From Neisseriaceae bacterium (GTDB lineage: Bacteria; Pseudomonadota; Gammaproteobacteria; Burkholderiales; Neisseriaceae), in the NCBI GenBank assembly GCA_017458185.1, contig JAFTFY010000012.1:1-64000 (forward strand): a stretch of DNA of 64,000 nt. The letters are read 5' to 3'. Of the stretch, positions 37,896 to 47,738 are shown piece by piece. The stretch's first letter is position 1; each line of letters opens with the position of its first letter. The notes beneath the pieces were generated by a model. It was not told the DNA's origin. It searched no databases and saw only the letters and a list, made by a program, of their open reading frames with translations. A program made the translations under genes and the position numbers.

Positions 37896-38324
37896 CTAAC
37901 TACTCACTGCTAACTGCAAAAACGCCTGCGGTATGGCTTGTACTTTTTGCTGTGTATAATCAAAGCACACCATACCTGTTTTAATGCGGGCGATTTCTTT
38001 ATTGTCTTTTGGGCGTATCATTTGTGTAATCAGGTCAAAACTGGTTTTGCCCGTGTGTCCCAAGCCGATTTTGCACAGCAATTCATCGCCGTAAAACGCT
38101 TGATTGACAAACTGAATCACAGCGTTTGCCATAATTAAGCCTACATTTTCGACATTCATTTCGCTGTAATGGTGAGCGGTTAAAAACTGCAATCGCACTT
38201 CGTGTGCCAGCCGCAAAACCGCGTCATTTGCCAAGTGGTTGCCGTAGTTAATGTCGCCGATACGCACAGGCAAAACGGTTTCAAATAGCCAAGTTTCGGG
38301 TAGGGTGATATTTACTTTTTCCAT
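37896..38324 (-). CDS. acyl-CoA thioesterase, hot-dog fold (YbgC/4HBT type)
   Basis: 142 residues. VRIGDINYGNHLANDAVLRLAHEVRLQFL carries the D-x-N-x-x-x-H-x-N motif of 4HBT thioesterases, with the catalytic Asp/His region near residue 25. The enzyme hydrolyses acyl-CoA thioesters; the substrate is unknown. The last residues AVSS and the TAG stop are translated from a heptamer repeat array. Confidence 0.8.
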   Translation of the reverse strand: MEKVNITLPETWLFETVLPVRIGDINYGNHLANDAVLRLAHEVRLQFLTAHHYSEMNVENVGLIMANAVIQFVNQAFYGDELLCKIGLGHTGKTSFDLITQMIRPKDNKEIARIKTGMVCFDYTQQKVQAIPQAFLQLAVSS

Positions 38325-38731
38325 AATTTAAGCCTTTGTTTTTCCAGTGTTTATAAAAAATAAATTTCAGGCAACCTGAAAAAATATTGTAAAAATTCAA
38401 ATTGACAACAATTTGTCCATTTTTTAAATAAACAAACGGATTTGCTCACACCTAACGGTGTTCGCTTATTAACTATATGATATTGATAAATAAATATCGT
38501 GAGCACCGTTAGGTGCGAACAAATCCGTTTGTTAAAAATAAAACCGTTTGTTTTAAGTTTTTTAATTTTTGGAAGTTCCTTAATCTTTATGAGCATATCG
38601 TTTATGTCGTGTTGCAATGACACGGCTTTCGTTTCAGGCAGCCTGAAATCAATCAATTTTAAAAGTATCCATTAAAAATATGTTAAAATCTACCGTTTTA
38701 TTTTAATCAACATAAAAGGTTATATCAAATT
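38325..38731. other. intergenic region upstream of tig with a large hairpin
   Basis: Degenerate palindrome with AGGCAACCTGAA (38369), a 30-bp imperfect hairpin (38429-38458 with 38504-38533, arms AACAAACGGATTTG and CAAATCCGTTTGTT, inner ACCTAACGGTG / CACCGTTAGGT), and an uptake palindrome near 38634. A promoter-like AT-rich stretch leads to tig. No gene seen. Confidence 0.6.
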
Positions 38732-40057
38732 ATGGCAATTTCTGTCGAAAATTTAGAAGGTTTGGAACGCAAAATTGTGTTGTCTTTGGCTTGGGAAGAA
38801 ATCCGTGCCGAAGTTGCTAATCGTTTGAAAAAACAACAAAAAAAGGCTCGCATTGACGGTTTTCGTCCTGGCAGGGCCCCTTTATCTATGATTGAAAAAA
38901 TCTACGGATACAGCATTCAAAACGATGTGTTAAACGATACCGCTGTGGATACATTTTTCCGTGTGGCAGGTGAAGAAAACTTAAAAGTCGCTGCCCTGCA
39001 AAGTTTGGAAGTTGAAGAAAATCAAGATGATAAAGAAGTGGTGAAAATCGCTGCCACTTACGAAACTTTCCCTGAAATTGTGATTCCTGATTTGTCTGAT
39101 AAGGAAGTGCAAAAAGCGGTTGCCGAAGTAACGGACGCTGATGTGGAAAAAACCATTGAAGTGCTTCGCAAACAACGCATTTCGTATAATCATGTCGAAC
39201 GAGAAGCCCAAAATGGCGACCGTGTGATTATCGACTTTGAAGGCAAAATCGAAGGCGTGGCGTTTGACGGCGGCAGTGCAACCAACTATCCCTTTGTTTT
39301 AGGCGAAAAAACCATGATGCCTGAATTTGAAGCAGGCATTGTCGGTATGAAAGAAAACGAAAGCAAATTCGTTTCTGTGGAATTTCCCGAAGATTATCAC
39401 GGCAAAGATGTGGCAGGCAAAACCGCAGTGTTTAATATCACTGTGAAAAGCGTTGCCGAAAGCATTCTGCCCGAAGTCAATGAATCTTTTGCCAAAGCAT
39501 TAGGCGTGGCAAGCGGCGATGTGGCTGAAATGAAAGCGGAAATTAAGAAAAATATCGGTCGCGAAGTTAAACGCCGCACCGACAGCATTACCAAACAAAA
39601 TGTCATCAATGTTTTGGTTGATAATATCGTTTTTGATGTGCCGAAAAAACTCGTTGCCGACCAAATCGCTCATCTGAAAGAAGACACCGTTAATGAGTGG
39701 AAATCTCGTGGTATGGATACCAAAAATTTAGGCAATTTGCCTGATGAAATTTTTGCCGACCGTGCCAAACGCACTGTGGCAATCGGCTTGATTATCGGCG
39801 AATTAGACCGTCAAAATGACGGCAAGTTAATGCCCAATGAAGAACAAATCCGTGCTGCTGTGGCAGATTACGCACAAAACTTTGAAGAACCTGACGAAGT
39901 GATTGAGTGGTATATGAAAGACACTCAACGCCGCAACGAGTTTGCTAATGTGGCGTTAGAAAATAACTTGGTTGATTTGGTTTTGGGCAAAGTAAAAGTG
40001 CTTGAAAAACCGATGACATTTGACGAAGTGATGTACGGCGGTGCCGCTCCGTTGTAA
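38732..40057 (+). CDS. tig: trigger factor
   Basis: 441 residues. Ribosome-bound chaperone and prolyl isomerase that receives nascent chains. N-terminal ribosome-docking GFRPGRAPLSMIEKIYG, middle FKBP domain (DRVIIDFEGKIEGVAFDGG ... FPEDYHGKDVAGKTAVF), then the helical substrate-holding region. First gene of the tig-clpP-clpX cluster, a widely conserved order. A hairpin (40070-40104) separates it from clpP. Confidence 0.94.
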   Translation: MAISVENLEGLERKIVLSLAWEEIRAEVANRLKKQQKKARIDGFRPGRAPLSMIEKIYGYSIQNDVLNDTAVDTFFRVAGEENLKVAALQSLEVEENQDDKEVVKIAATYETFPEIVIPDLSDKEVQKAVAEVTDADVEKTIEVLRKQRISYNHVEREAQNGDRVIIDFEGKIEGVAFDGGSATNYPFVLGEKTMMPEFEAGIVGMKENESKFVSVEFPEDYHGKDVAGKTAVFNITVKSVAESILPEVNESFAKALGVASGDVAEMKAEIKKNIGREVKRRTDSITKQNVINVLVDNIVFDVPKKLVADQIAHLKEDTVNEWKSRGMDTKNLGNLPDEIFADRAKRTVAIGLIIGELDRQNDGKLMPNEEQIRAAVADYAQNFEEPDEVIEWYMKDTQRRNEFANVALENNLVDLVLGKVKVLEKPMTFDEVMYGGAAPL

Positions 40058-40069
40058 TGGTGTTGTATG

Positions 40070-40104
40070 CCTGAAATGATTTGATTAACCGAAATCATTT
40101 CAGG
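40070..40104 (+). terminator. hairpin after tig
   Basis: CCTGAAATGATTT and AAATCATTTCAGG form a perfect 13-bp stem; the outer half merges with an uptake palindrome. No T tract follows, so partial read-through into clpP is likely. Confidence 0.5.
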
Positions 40105-40219
40105 CAGCCTGAAAAAACAACACTCAAAAGCAAGACTTAAACCAAGTTCAAACAATACAAAAATATTTTCAGGCAGCCTGAAAATAACGCAATTCATTCA
40201 CTTGATAAGGATTTTCCAA

Positions 40220-40840
40220 ATGTTCAACAACAGTATCAACAATATGTTAGTGCCTATGGTCGTAGAGCAAAGCGGGCGTGGTGAGCGTGCGTATGATATT
40301 TACTCTCGCTTGCTTAAAGAACGCATTGTGTTTATGGTCGGTCCCGTTACCGATGAAACCGCTAATCTTGTGGTTGCCCAGTTGCTGTTTTTAGAAAGCG
40401 AAAATCCCGATAAAGACATTTATTTGTATATCAACTCGCCTGGCGGTTCGGTTACCGCAGGTTTGTCGATTTACGACACGATGAATTTCATCAAACCCGA
40501 TGTGGCAACCTTGTGCTTGGGGCAAGCCGCCAGTATGGGTGCGTTTCTTCTGTCCGCAGGGGCAAAAGGCAAACGCTTTGCCTTGCCGAATAGCCGCATT
40601 ATGATTCATCAACCTTTATTAGACGGTTTATCGGGGCAAGCGTCCGATATTGAAATTCACGCCAAAGAACTTCTAAAAATCAAACAAAAACTCAATCAGT
40701 TAATGGCTGACCATACAGGTCGTCCTTTGGCTGATTTAGAAAAAGACACCGACCGCGATAACTTTATGTCGGCAGATGAAGCCGCCGCATATGGTTTAGT
40801 GGATAAAGTGATTGCAAATCATAACGATACGAAAGCGTAA
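40220..40840 (+). CDS. clpP: ATP-dependent Clp protease proteolytic subunit
   Basis: About 206 residues from the ATG at 40220. Serine peptidase: Ser in [14 protein letters not shown], His in [10 protein letters not shown], later Asp in the TDRDNF region. Forms the 14-subunit chamber fed by ClpX, whose gene starts five bases after the clpP stop. Upstream in-frame ATG at 40202 is possible but not family-like. Confidence 0.95.
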   Translation: MFNNSINNMLVPMVVEQSGRGERAYDIYSRLLKERIVFMVGPVTDETANLVVAQLLFLESENPDKDIYLYINSPGGSVTAGLSIYDTMNFIKPDVATLCLGQAASMGAFLLSAGAKGKRFALPNSRIMIHQPLLDGLSGQASDIEIHAKELLKIKQKLNQLMADHTGRPLADLEKDTDRDNFMSADEAAAYGLVDKVIANHNDTKA

Positions 40841-40845
40841 GTAAA

Positions 40846-42099
40846 ATGAGCGAGCAGAAAAAATGCGACTTTTGTGGCAAATTAGAATCCGATGTCGAAA
40901 TGCTGATTGAAGGCAAAAAAGCCTGCATTTGCGACCAGTGCATTAACGAATGTAACGCCCTGTTTGACGAAGCGGTAGGTTCCACGCCACAAAGTTCGGT
41001 TACTTCCATCGAAAGCGGTGCCCCCTTGCCCACGCCAAACGAAATTGCCAAACACTTGGACGATTATGTGATAGGGCAAGAAAAAGCCAAAAAATCGTTA
41101 GCAGTGGCGGTCTATAACCACTACAAACGCCTGCAATACCCCAAAGCCCCTGACAATGTGGAAATTGCCAAAAGCAATATTTTGCTCATCGGCCCTACTG
41201 GTTCAGGCAAAACCCTGCTTGCCCAAACACTGGCACGCAAATTAGAAGTGCCGTTTGTTATGGCAGACGCAACCACGCTCACCGAAGCAGGTTATGTGGG
41301 CGAAGATGTGGAGCAAATTTTAACCAAATTACTCAATACCTGCGATTTTAATGTTGAAAAAGCCCAAAAAGGCATTGTTTATATTGACGAAATCGACAAA
41401 ATCGCCCGCAAAAGCGAAAACCCGTCTATCACGCGAGATGTATCGGGCGAAGGCGTGCAACAAGCCTTGCTCAAATTGATTGAAGGCACGGTTGCGTCCG
41501 TTCCCCCGCAAGGCGGACGCAAACACCCCAACCAAGACTTCATCAATATCGACACTTCTAATATCCTATTTATCTGCGGCGGAGCATTTGACGGCTTGGA
41601 AAAAATCATTCGCCGCCGCTCGGAAAAAGGCGGTATCGGCTTTGGTGCAGAAGTGATGAGCAAAGAAGAATCGGACGACATCGGCAAAATCTTCGCCCAA
41701 GTTGAACCCGAAGACTTAATTAAATTCGGTTTAATTCCAGAACTCATCGGTCGTTTGCCTGTTCTGACCACTTTGGAAGAGTTGGACGAAGACGCATTGG
41801 TGAATATTCTCACGCAACCGAAAAACGCTTTGGTCAAACAATACCAAGCCCTGTTTGCGATGGAGGGCGTGCAGTTAGAAATTCAACCGTCCGCCCTGCG
41901 AGCGATTGCCAAAATCACCCAAGAACGCAAAACGGGAGCAAGGGGCTTGCGTTCGGTGTTAGAAGATGTGCTGTTAGACACCATGTACACCTTGCCCGAC
42001 CACAAAAACATCGCCCAAGTGATTGTCAATAAAGCGGTAATTGAGAAAAAACAAGCACCGAAGTTGGTGTATATTGATGACGGCAAAAAGTCGGCTTAA
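40846..42099 (+). CDS. clpX: ATP-dependent Clp protease ATPase subunit ClpX
   Basis: 417 residues. N-terminal zinc-binding domain with two Cys pairs ([14 protein letters not shown]), AAA+ core with Walker [16 protein letters not shown], Walker [12 protein letters not shown] and sensor/arginine blocks ([10 protein letters not shown]), and the ClpP-binding loop region. Ends at a terminator built on an uptake palindrome. Confidence 0.96.
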   Translation: MSEQKKCDFCGKLESDVEMLIEGKKACICDQCINECNALFDEAVGSTPQSSVTSIESGAPLPTPNEIAKHLDDYVIGQEKAKKSLAVAVYNHYKRLQYPKAPDNVEIAKSNILLIGPTGSGKTLLAQTLARKLEVPFVMADATTLTEAGYVGEDVEQILTKLLNTCDFNVEKAQKGIVYIDEIDKIARKSENPSITRDVSGEGVQQALLKLIEGTVASVPPQGGRKHPNQDFINIDTSNILFICGGAFDGLEKIIRRRSEKGGIGFGAEVMSKEESDDIGKIFAQVEPEDLIKFGLIPELIGRLPVLTTLEELDEDALVNILTQPKNALVKQYQALFAMEGVQLEIQPSALRAIAKITQERKTGARGLRSVLEDVLLDTMYTLPDHKNIAQVIVNKAVIEKKQAPKLVYIDDGKKSA

Positions 42100-42116
42100 A
42101 CTGTCGTAAGTTGAAT

Positions 42117-42153
42117 AAAAACACCGTTTCAGGCAGCCTGAACGGTGTTTTTT
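42117..42153 (+). terminator. terminator of clpX with an uptake palindrome core
   Basis: AAAAACACCGTTTCAGGC / GCCTGAACGGTGTTTTTT, one bulged T in the left arm, T-run of six. Confidence 0.82.
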
Positions 42154-42208
42154 GTTAAAATATAGCCTTTTCAGGCTGCCTGAAAACACATTCAATAAGG
42201 AAAAACCG

Positions 42209-43285
42209 ATGTCTTTAATTCAACCTTTACCCGATTGCCCTGTGGATATTGTTGGCGATATTCATGGCGAGATTGATGCTTTGCGTGCTTTATTGCGGCA
42301 TTTGGGCTATGACGAAATGGGGCGGCACCCTGAACGCCGCCGTTTGGTGTTTATCGGCGATTTTGTGGATAGGGGCGTGGATAGTGTGGCAGTTGTGCGG
42401 CTAATTAAGCAACTGACGGATAACGGTCATTTGGCGATTTTGGGTAATCACGAACTTAATTTATTGCGTGGCGATCAAAAAGATGGGGCAGGGTGGTTTT
42501 TTGAAAAACAGCGAGAACGAGAAAAACATCGTTATGTGCAATATAAAATTGCAAGCGAACCAGAAAAAGAAGAAATATTAAATTATATCAATACACTACC
42601 GATTGCATTAGAAAATAAAAATCTACGCATTATCCATGCGGCGTGGCTCTCTGAACCAATAGAAAAAATTCGTAAATTAGGCAATATAGACGCTCAAACG
42701 GCTTTTAGCGAATTACGCCAACTTGCCAAAGAACAAGAAAAAAATCAGGCGTGGTATGACGATTATCAAAAAGAACATGCGTTTTATCATCAGCATAATC
42801 GTGATGAGCATTTTGCAATGCCTTATCTGCCAGCGGTGGGGGCGTTTGATTTGTATCACGGACAAGCCAACCCCATTCGTGCGGTGGCGTGTGGCACGGA
42901 AAAAATGGCAGACAAACCGTTTTACGCCGCAGGGCGGTGGCGGTTTGTTACGCGTTATCGCTGGTGGGACGATTATGATGATGATATTCCTGTGGTAATT
43001 GGGCATTATTGGCGAGAGTGGTACAATACGCCGACAACAGAACCTACCGACAAGTGGTTGAAAAGTCGAAACGAATTATTTCATGAGCCGCCCAACCACT
43101 GGTTAGGCAAAAAGAAAAATGTGTTTTGCATTGATTTTTCAATCGGTGCATTGTGGAAAACCCGCCTGCCACAATCGCCTTTTTCGCCCGAACAATTTCG
43201 TTTATGTGCGTTCAGGCTGCCTGAAAGGGTGTTGATTTTTCATAACGGTGAAAAAGTAAAGACCAAAGGCTTTCAGGCAGCCTGA
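42209..43285 (+). CDS. PPP-family metallophosphoesterase
   Basis: 358 residues from the ATG at 42209 (AAGGA at 42197-42201). The metal-binding signatures of PPP phosphatases come early: VGDIHGEID, IGDFVDRGVDS, LGNHELNLLRG. Related to ApaH and PrpE-type enzymes that cleave dinucleoside polyphosphates or phosphoproteins; the substrate is unknown. The Tyr/Trp-rich second half is longer than ApaH. Two uptake words are read inside (FRLPER near the end) and the gene closes in a third, which gives FQAA and the TGA stop. Confidence 0.8.
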   Translation: MSLIQPLPDCPVDIVGDIHGEIDALRALLRHLGYDEMGRHPERRRLVFIGDFVDRGVDSVAVVRLIKQLTDNGHLAILGNHELNLLRGDQKDGAGWFFEKQREREKHRYVQYKIASEPEKEEILNYINTLPIALENKNLRIIHAAWLSEPIEKIRKLGNIDAQTAFSELRQLAKEQEKNQAWYDDYQKEHAFYHQHNRDEHFAMPYLPAVGAFDLYHGQANPIRAVACGTEKMADKPFYAAGRWRFVTRYRWWDDYDDDIPVVIGHYWREWYNTPTTEPTDKWLKSRNELFHEPPNHWLGKKKNVFCIDFSIGALWKTRLPQSPFSPEQFRLCAFRLPERVLIFHNGEKVKTKGFQAA

Positions 43286-43308
43286 ACTTTGATTTTTAAG
43301 GAATTTTT

Positions 43309-43704
43309 ATGAAACAAAATATCAGTGAATTAGCCGAAACCATTTATCGCATTAAACAACAGCCCGATGTGATTATTGATAGACACTTTGCACGGGTGTT
43401 GAAAAAAGCGGTGATTAAAGACCATAAATTTTATGTGCCGATTCATCGTGAAAGTATCAAAACCATTAAACCGATAGTGGGCGAAAGAGATGAGCGGAAT
43501 TTTTTAATTGTTTTTACCGATTTGGCGTTTGTACGCATTAGCGAAAATCTTGATGCTGTGCCGATGACCATGTTTCAAATCATACAAATATGGGAACGCT
43601 GTCCAAAATCTGTTTATGGCTTATCGTTTAACCCATTTCATAAAGAATATAGTTTAGAAATCAATCGCAAAAATTTTGCCAATATTTGGCAGTTTCAAGC
43701 ATAA
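43309..43704 (+). CDS. uncharacterised 131-residue protein
   Basis: No family recognised. No signal or membrane segment. Mixed alpha/beta, with KFYVPIHRESIKTIKPIVGERDERNFLIVFTDLAFV, then a C-terminal half with LSFNPFHKEYSLEINRKNF; somewhat reminiscent of SseB-type domains, but not firm. Ribosome site AAGGA. Lies 23 bases after the phosphatase gene and 32 before radC, all same strand, so possibly one operon. Confidence 0.55.
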   Translation: MKQNISELAETIYRIKQQPDVIIDRHFARVLKKAVIKDHKFYVPIHRESIKTIKPIVGERDERNFLIVFTDLAFVRISENLDAVPMTMFQIIQIWERCPKSVYGLSFNPFHKEYSLEINRKNFANIWQFQA

Positions 43705-43736
43705 GTTTCAGGCAGCCTGAAAAAAGGTTATTCACA

Positions 43737-44411
43737 ATGGCAATTAAAGACTGGTCGATAAACGAACGCCCCAGAGAAAAACTGCTGAACAAAGGGGCGG
43801 CAGCGTTGTCGGACGCAGAATTGTTGGCGATTTTGTTACGCACAGGCACAAAGGGCTTGGACGCTGTGGCTTTGGCACGCGGTTTAATTCAAGATTTGGG
43901 TTCGTTGCGGGGCGTTTTGACGGCTAATTTGTCTGAATTGCAACAGCACAAAGGTTTGGGGCTATCGGCTTATACGCAATTTGCGGCGGTGCGAGAAATC
44001 GGCAAACGCCTGTTAGCCGAAGAAATGCAACGCTTACCGCAAGTGAGCGACTCTGCCGCTTTGAGTGAATATCTGCGTTGGGCAATCGGCTGGGAAAAAG
44101 TGGAAGTGATGTTGGCTTTGTTGTTAGACAAACAGCAAGGCATTATGGCGATTGAAGAATTATCGCGTGGCACAGTGGCAGAACACACGGTTTATATTCG
44201 CGAAGTGGCAAAATTAGCCATAGAAAAACACGCCGCCGCCTTGATTATCGCCCACAATCACCCCGCAGGCGGTTTGCAAGCGTCCGATGAAGACCGCATT
44301 TTTACCGTCAAACTCAAAGCCGCCTTGAAGTTATTTGATATTACCCTGTTAGACCATTTTATCGTAACCGCCACAAAAACCGTTTCGTTTGCACAACAGG
44401 GGTGGATTTAA
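43737..44411 (+). CDS. radC: RadC/JAB-domain protein
   Basis: 224 residues from the ATG at 43737. N-terminal helix-hairpin-helix (LSDAELLAILLRTGTKGLDAVALA, LQQHKGLGLSAYTQFAAV) and C-terminal JAB-type metal site HNHPAGGLQASDEDR. Despite the name, no repair role has been proven for the family; it is common in naturally competent bacteria. Upstream in-frame extension is a translated uptake palindrome (FRQPEK). Confidence 0.88.
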   Translation: MAIKDWSINERPREKLLNKGAAALSDAELLAILLRTGTKGLDAVALARGLIQDLGSLRGVLTANLSELQQHKGLGLSAYTQFAAVREIGKRLLAEEMQRLPQVSDSAALSEYLRWAIGWEKVEVMLALLLDKQQGIMAIEELSRGTVAEHTVYIREVAKLAIEKHAAALIIAHNHPAGGLQASDEDRIFTVKLKAALKLFDITLLDHFIVTATKTVSFAQQGWI

Positions 44412-44724
44412 GCCGTAGGGTGGGCAACTTGTTGCCCACGCGTTTTTATTATCTTTTCAGTTTTTATCATTTTTCAGGCTGCCTAAATAGATAGATTTTT
44501 TGAATGTCACACGGATTGGAAATTGCTAACGCAATTTCTTTATTAAAAAATAGAATTAAAAGAAACGGCGTTAGCCGTTTCCAATTCGTGTGATAATAAA
44601 AAATAGTAGCAGTGGTAGGTAGGGTAGGCAACTTGTTGCCCACGCGTTTTCATTATCTTTCAGGCTGCCTGAAATATGCACCACTTGAAATGCGTGGGCA
44701 ACAAGTTGCTTACCCTACTGCTAC
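44412..44724. repeat. intergenic repeats between radC and nlpD
   Basis: GTGGGCAACTTGTTGCCCAC inverted repeat at about 44417-44440, again at 44625-44643 and inverted at 44694-44714; a long hairpin with arms GTCACACGGATTGG / CCAATTCGTGTGA (44506-44594) enclosing AAATTGCTAACGCAATTT; and an uptake palindrome at 44659. No gene seen. Confidence 0.65.
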
Positions 44725-45489
44725 TCACTGCTTGGGCAAATATTCCACAGGATTCACAGGGCTATTGTTGATGAGTATTTCAAAATGCAACAGCGTTTGC
44801 CCGTTTTTATCGCGTCCTATTTCGGCAATGGTTTGTCCTTTTTGCACTTTTCGACCGACACCGACCAATAGCGTTTTATTGTGTGAGTAGGTGCTCATTA
44901 AAGCATTGTTGTGGCGTATCACAATCGTTTTGCCATAACCTTTCAGTTCTTCGCCAGCGTATGCCACTGTGCCGTCTGCAATCGCTTTAACGGCTTGTCC
45001 TTCTTTGCCCGCAATGTCAATGCCTTTTTGCGTTTGAGCGTTAAAGTTAGAAATGACGCTGCCTTTCATCGGCCACACGGGTTTGAAGTCGCTTAAAATT
45101 TTGCGTTGAATTTTAATTTGTGGTGTTTCTTTAACCACTTCTTTGGCGGATTCAGGCGGTTTGCCATCGCTTAAATTCAGACATTTTTTGGCGTCTTTGC
45201 CTTTGGGCGGCATAACGCGAATTTCTTCGCCCACAATCAACTTGTTTTTATTGGGAATTTTATTCCAGCATTTCAGCGTAGCAATGCTTCTGCCAAAATG
45301 TGTGGAAATATACGACAAGGTGTCGCCACTGCGTACGGTGTAAAAACCTTCGTCCGAAATGGGATATTGCGGGCGATACGCTTCTGTTTCTTCTACGGTT
45401 TCAGGTTCGGCAACGGTTGTGCAAGCAGACAATACAAAGGCAAGCCAGCACAATGAGCCGAGTTTAAAGTAAGGCGTTGCGTGTTTCAT
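44725..45489 (-). CDS. nlpD: NlpD-like lipoprotein with LysM and degenerate M23 domain
   Basis: 254 residues. Lipobox LSAC, LysM domain (FYTVRSGDTLSYISTHFG, about 48-92), linker, and C-terminal LytM/M23 domain. The first zinc ligand His of active M23 peptidases is replaced (QKGIDIAG), as in E. coli NlpD, so this is an activator of cell-wall amidases (AmiC) at the division septum rather than an enzyme. Good ribosome site. In multicellular, longitudinally dividing Neisseriaceae, amidase control is of special interest. Confidence 0.88.
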   Translation of the reverse strand: MKHATPYFKLGSLCWLAFVLSACTTVAEPETVEETEAYRPQYPISDEGFYTVRSGDTLSYISTHFGRSIATLKCWNKIPNKNKLIVGEEIRVMPPKGKDAKKCLNLSDGKPPESAKEVVKETPQIKIQRKILSDFKPVWPMKGSVISNFNAQTQKGIDIAGKEGQAVKAIADGTVAYAGEELKGYGKTIVIRHNNALMSTYSHNKTLLVGVGRKVQKGQTIAEIGRDKNGQTLLHFEILINNSPVNPVEYLPKQ

Positions 45490-45829
45490 TTTTGTTTCCC
45501 CCTGTTTTCAGGCAGCCTGAAAACACATTGTTCATAGTCGTCCCACAGCAAAATTATCCTGCGTTAGTTCGCCTTGCCGTATTATTTATACTGTCGCAGG
45601 CATCTGCCTTGGCTACTTTTGCTGTGAGACGACTATATCATCGTTTCGATTTGAAAAAAATTCCAGACAGCAAAACTATTTCGGCACTGCAAAGTGCGTG
45701 CCAATGCAAAATAATTTTTGAACCATAGTTAAAATATTTCAAAATTATTATGCAAGGGCTATTGTTATCATTTTATTGTTTCAGGCTGCCTGAAACGAAG
45801 TTCTACGAGCCGTAAGGCGAAGTTAAAGC
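45490..45829. other. intergenic region between nlpD and ung with a Correia-like element
   Basis: Uptake palindrome (45507), Correia-like element B (45533-45637), then about 140 bases of AT-rich DNA with no clear feature, then a palindrome (45779) followed by CGAAGTTCTACGAGCCGTAAGGCGAAG, a phrase also found at 8745. No gene seen. Confidence 0.65.
45533..45637. mobile_element. Correia-like element B (105 bp)
   Basis: Arms ATAGTCGTCCCACAGCAAAA and complement of TATAGTCGTCTCACAGCAAA (one mismatch plus the terminal base). Interior GCCTTGCCGTATTATTTATA then CTGTCGCAGGC, like the core of the Neisseria Correia repeat (GCAGACAGTACAAATAGTAC, then GGCAAGG). Confidence 0.78.
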
Positions 45830-46490
45830 CTATACCTGCCAATCAATCGGCGAAATCCCTTTTTGTCGCAAATATTGATTGGTTTGCGAAAAATGACGAC
45901 AGCCAAAAAAAACCACGATGAGCCGATAAGGGCGATGGGTGTGCGGCTTTGAGTACCAAATGGCGGGCTGTGTCGATTTTGCTTCCCTTTTTCTGTGCGG
46001 GATTGCCCCATAACAGAAAAACTAAATTTTCTCGGTGCTGGTTTAAAACTTCAATCACTTTATCGGTAAAGGTTTCCCAGCCGATGTCTTTGTGCGAATG
46101 GGCTAAATGGGCTTTGACGGTTAAAACGGTGTTGAGTAACAAAACCCCTTCATCTGCCCATTTTTTTAGGCAGCCGTGATTAGGAATTTGAAAACCGTCA
46201 ATGTCGCTTGCTAATTCTTTATAAATGTTTTTTAAAGACGGCGGAATATCCACACCCATTTGCACGGAAAACGCCAAACCGTGTGCCTGATTTTCATTGT
46301 GATAAGGATCCTGCCCAATAATCACCACTTTCACACGGTTAAATTCGGTGTAACGAAAGGCGTTAAACACATCATGAGCAGGCGGATAAATAATTTGTCC
46401 GCTTTGCCGCTCCGTATTCACTTGTTGTATGATTTTTTGAAAATACGGCTGTTGTTTTTCTCGCCCAATCGCGTCTGCCCACGATTTCAC
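45830..46490 (-). pseudogene. ung: uracil-DNA glycosylase with a 3'-end frameshift
   Basis: Removes uracil from DNA. Catalytic [17 protein letters not shown] and [12 protein letters not shown] are intact. After GFF the frame leaves the family: an A8 run on the plus strand (45905-45912) is one base too long. With seven, the protein would continue [24 protein letters not shown] and stop at 45830, the normal C-terminus. As read, it ends 13 bases earlier (45843) with an unrelated tail. GTG start five bases after the ftsA stop, so it is coupled to the division operon. Homopolymer slippage, phase variation or sequencing error are all possible. Confidence 0.85.
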
Positions 46491-46495
46491 ACTGT

Positions 46496-47719
46496 TTATA
46501 ACCTTTCTTTTAATGCACCAAACAATTTACCCAATAAGCCGCCGCGTCGTGGTTCGTCAATTTGCACTTCCATTTCGTCAAACGCTTGACACAATAATCC
46601 AATCGCTGTGGCGTATTTGGGATTGCGAACGCGTTCAGACAAACCGCCCATACGGCGACTGGGCACGCCCACTCGTACGGGTAGGTCAAACACATCTTCG
46701 GCTAAATCAACCAAGCCTGCCATCAGTGAAGTACCGCCTGTCAAAATAATGCCTGCGGATAATTGGTCGGCAAAACCTGCTCGGTCTAATTCGTTGGAAA
46801 CAATGTAGAATAACTCGGTCATTCTTGGTTGCAATACTTCGGTAACCAAAACACGGCGTTCCACTTGACGGGATCGGCGTTCATCGCCAATGCTGGGGAC
46901 TTTAATCATTTCGTCCATACCGTCCAAAGAATCCACAGCCGCACCGTGATACACTTTAATGTGTTCCGCTGCGTCATACGGCGTGCGTAAGGCTTGGGCT
47001 AAATCACGCGTCAGCAATTCACCCGCAAATGGAATGACTGCTGTATGGCGAATGGCACCATTGGTAAAGACAGAAATATCCGTGGTGCCTGCCCCCATAT
47101 CCACGCAACACACGCCCAATTCTTGGTCGTCATCGGTTAAAACCGCTAACGCACTGGCTAATGGTTGCAAGACAATGGTTTCAGGGATTAACTCGGCGCG
47201 TTGAATACATTTTTCCAAGTTCTGTACCGCCGTAGTCGCCCCTGTGATGATGTGAATTTTCACCACTAATCGAGTGCCGCTCATACCCAATGGGTCTTGC
47301 ACACCTGGTTGATTATCGACAATAAATTCTTGAATAACGGTGTGCAAAATTTGTTGTTCAGGCGGAATGCTCACCGCTTTGGCAGTGTCAATCGCACGGC
47401 TGATGTCGTCTTTGGTAACTTCGCCGTCTTTGATTTTGACCATACCTTCGGAATTGAGACTGCTGATATGATTGCCTGCAATACCAATCACCACGCTATG
47501 TACTTGGCAGTCCGCCATGTGTTCGGCTTCTTCCACAGCAGAACGAATGGCACTGGCTGTGGCATCAATATTGGCAATCATACCGTTTTTAATGCCCCTT
47601 GTCGGTGCTTCGCCCATGCCGACAATGCGAATTTCTTCGCCGTCAAACTCGCCAATCAATGCGACTGTTTTGTCCGTGCCAATATCCAATGCACACAAGT
47701 GTCTGTCTTTTTTATCCAT
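46496..47719 (-). CDS. ftsA: cell division protein FtsA
   Basis: About 407 residues from ATG 47719 ([20 protein letters not shown]); the frame is open up to 47779 inside ftsQ, but the family start is at 47719/47722. Actin-like ATPase that ties the FtsZ ring to the membrane: phosphate loops LDIGTDKT and [13 protein letters not shown], adenosine motif [14 protein letters not shown]-terminal amphipathic [13 protein letters not shown]. Preceded by ddl-ftsQ, but followed by ung instead of ftsZ. Confidence 0.94.
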   Translation of the reverse strand: MDKKDRHLCALDIGTDKTVALIGEFDGEEIRIVGMGEAPTRGIKNGMIANIDATASAIRSAVEEAEHMADCQVHSVVIGIAGNHISSLNSEGMVKIKDGEVTKDDISRAIDTAKAVSIPPEQQILHTVIQEFIVDNQPGVQDPLGMSGTRLVVKIHIITGATTAVQNLEKCIQRAELIPETIVLQPLASALAVLTDDDQELGVCCVDMGAGTTDISVFTNGAIRHTAVIPFAGELLTRDLAQALRTPYDAAEHIKVYHGAAVDSLDGMDEMIKVPSIGDERRSRQVERRVLVTEVLQPRMTELFYIVSNELDRAGFADQLSAGIILTGGTSLMAGLVDLAEDVFDLPVRVGVPSRRMGGLSERVRNPKYATAIGLLCQAFDEMEVQIDEPRRGGLLGKLFGALKERL

Positions 47720-47738
47720 CATTTTTATGAAAGTTCCG

